From: CAZUZD01 sp964624465
GTDB lineage: Bacteria > Planctomycetota > Planctomycetia > Isosphaerales > Isosphaeraceae
Length of the DNA stretch: 15,972 bases
Assembly (NCBI GenBank): GCA_964624465.1
Contig: CAZUZD010000126.1
Span: 1-15,972, forward strand
Direction: 5' to 3'
Below, piece after piece: positions 15,287 through 15,972 of the stretch. The position numbers and the translations under genes are program-made. The stretch's first letter is position 1. The number at the start of each line of letters is the position of its first letter. The notes under the pieces were generated by a model. The model searched no databases, was not told the origin of the DNA, and saw only the letters and a program-made list of their open reading frames with translations.

Positions 15287-15972
15287 TCAGGGCGCCGTGA
15301 ACACGATCCAGGTCCGGCCCCGGGCGGGAATCGTGACCTTGAGGGCGACCGACTCCGTCGCGTCGAGCGTGACCGTGGCCGGCGGCTGGCCGTCGATGGC
15401 GGCCAGGGCTGTTCCCGACAGGCCGGCGTAGTGCAGGGGGACGGTGATCTCCCGCTCGATCGGGTCGGAGAGCGGGTTGTAGAGGAAGGCCAGCGCCCGC
15501 TCCCGGCCCTGCGGATCGACGTGGAGCCAGCCGTCCCAGTCGCGGCCGTTGGCGCGACGCAGGTGGATCAGGTCGCTGTCGAGGATCCGGCGGTGGGCCT
15601 TGTAGAAATCGACCCAGCGCTTCACGACGGCCCGGGTGGCCTCCGTGTCGTAGAGCCGGGGCCCCCGGTAGCAGGCCTGGACCCCGGCCCCCAGGAGGTT
15701 CGCCAGCCGAGCCTCGTAATGCTCCCGGTTGGCGTCGAGGGGCTCGATTGTGGCGGCCGCGCCACCGCCCTGGTACTCGGTCAGCGTCACGAACATCCAG
15801 CACATCGACGGGGTCTTGGTCCAGGTGCCGTCGTAGATGTTCTGGCGCTCGATGATCTCCTGCTCGGCGCGCGGCAGTGACCAGTTGGTCTCGCGGTAGC
15901 CCATGCCGGTCTTGTTCGACCCGCTCAGGAAGTACCAGTCGGGGACGTTCAGGAACACGCCCTCGGCCCGGC
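15287..15972 (-). CDS. Glycoside-hydrolase-like protein, C-terminal part (partial, 5' end off window)
   Basis: The frame is open through the right edge, so the true start is outside; 228 complete codons before the stop are visible. It begins RAEGVFLNVPDWYFLSGSNK, with a further GMGYRETNWSLPRAEQEIIE. It ends in a beta-sandwich-like domain: LHVDPQGRERALAFLYNPLS, then ATVTLDATESVALKVTIPARGRTWIVF. The middle (WMFVTLTEYQGGGAAATIEP, then YRGPRLYDT and WVDFYKAHRRILDSDLIHLR) resembles the C-terminal half of alpha-galactosidase-like or related barrel glycosidases, where conserved YNP and beta-sheet tails are common. I do not recognise the exact family. Most likely a secreted carbohydrate-active enzyme, but the catalytic part and any signal peptide are off the window. 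It converges on the nucleotidyltransferase gene. Confidence 0.65.
   Translation of the reverse strand, partial: RAEGVFLNVPDWYFLSGSNKTGMGYRETNWSLPRAEQEIIERQNIYDGTWTKTPSMCWMFVTLTEYQGGGAAATIEPLDANREHYEARLANLLGAGVQACYRGPRLYDTEATRAVVKRWVDFYKAHRRILDSDLIHLRRANGRDWDGWLHVDPQGRERALAFLYNPLSDPIEREITVPLHYAGLSGTALAAIDGQPPATVTLDATESVALKVTIPARGRTWIVFTAP

Noticed and set aside
15263..15296. Two GGCGCC palindromes (15263-15268 and 15291-15296) as a terminator between the convergent genes
   Set aside because: Only six pairs with a 22-base loop and no T-run; too weak to call.

Overview
The window is about 70% G+C with strong G/C preference at third codon positions. Its gene content (a DUF1501 protein with a Tat-type leader, an hppA-type pyrophosphatase with a secreted-looking N-terminal extension, a heparinase II/III-like protein, a cobalamin-binding hybrid kinase and PqqD/HprK-like genes) points to a planctomycete, probably of the Isosphaeraceae/Gemmataceae kind. 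This assignment is an inference from gene families; no rRNA or other marker gene is present.

Left part (1-5931). A truncated minus-strand gene for a membrane pyrophosphatase runs off the left edge. After a 438-base non-coding stretch comes a 132-residue small protein, closed by a perfect 13-bp hairpin that it shares with the convergent heparinase II/III-like gene. The 5' end of that gene is unclear because a signal-peptide-like segment lies just upstream in another frame. Divergent from it is an 800-residue hybrid histidine kinase with a CarH/LitR-like B12-binding module and a C-terminal receiver domain.

Middle part (5946-9087). A minus-strand DUF1501 (alkaline-phosphatase-superfamily) protein converges on the kinase. 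Upstream of it is a decayed polytopic membrane glycosyltransferase-like gene (GT39/ArnT style), broken by two in-frame stops and one frameshift.

Right part (9202-15237). Five plus-strand open frames form an operon-like run: a PqqD-family protein, a GT4 glycosyltransferase, an HprK-like P-loop kinase, a GT2 glycosyltransferase, and one long frame with two tandem NTP_transf_5 nucleotidyltransferase domains. The first three overlap by 1 and 11 bases, so they are probably translationally coupled. PqqD + HprK-like kinase + nucleotidyltransferase resembles the poorly understood 'HPr-rel-A' gene sets and the tail-modifying enzymes of some lasso-peptide clusters. No precursor peptide, cyclase, peptidase or transporter is visible here, and two sugar transferases are embedded. 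I infer a system that modifies a peptide, protein or surface glycan by phosphorylation and nucleotidyl or glycosyl transfer; its substrate is unknown. The two nucleotidyltransferase domains may once have been separate genes, joined by a frameshift near 13.87 kb.

The right edge holds the C-terminal part of a minus-strand glycoside-hydrolase-like protein. No tRNA, rRNA, CRISPR array, insertion sequence or clear long repeat was seen.
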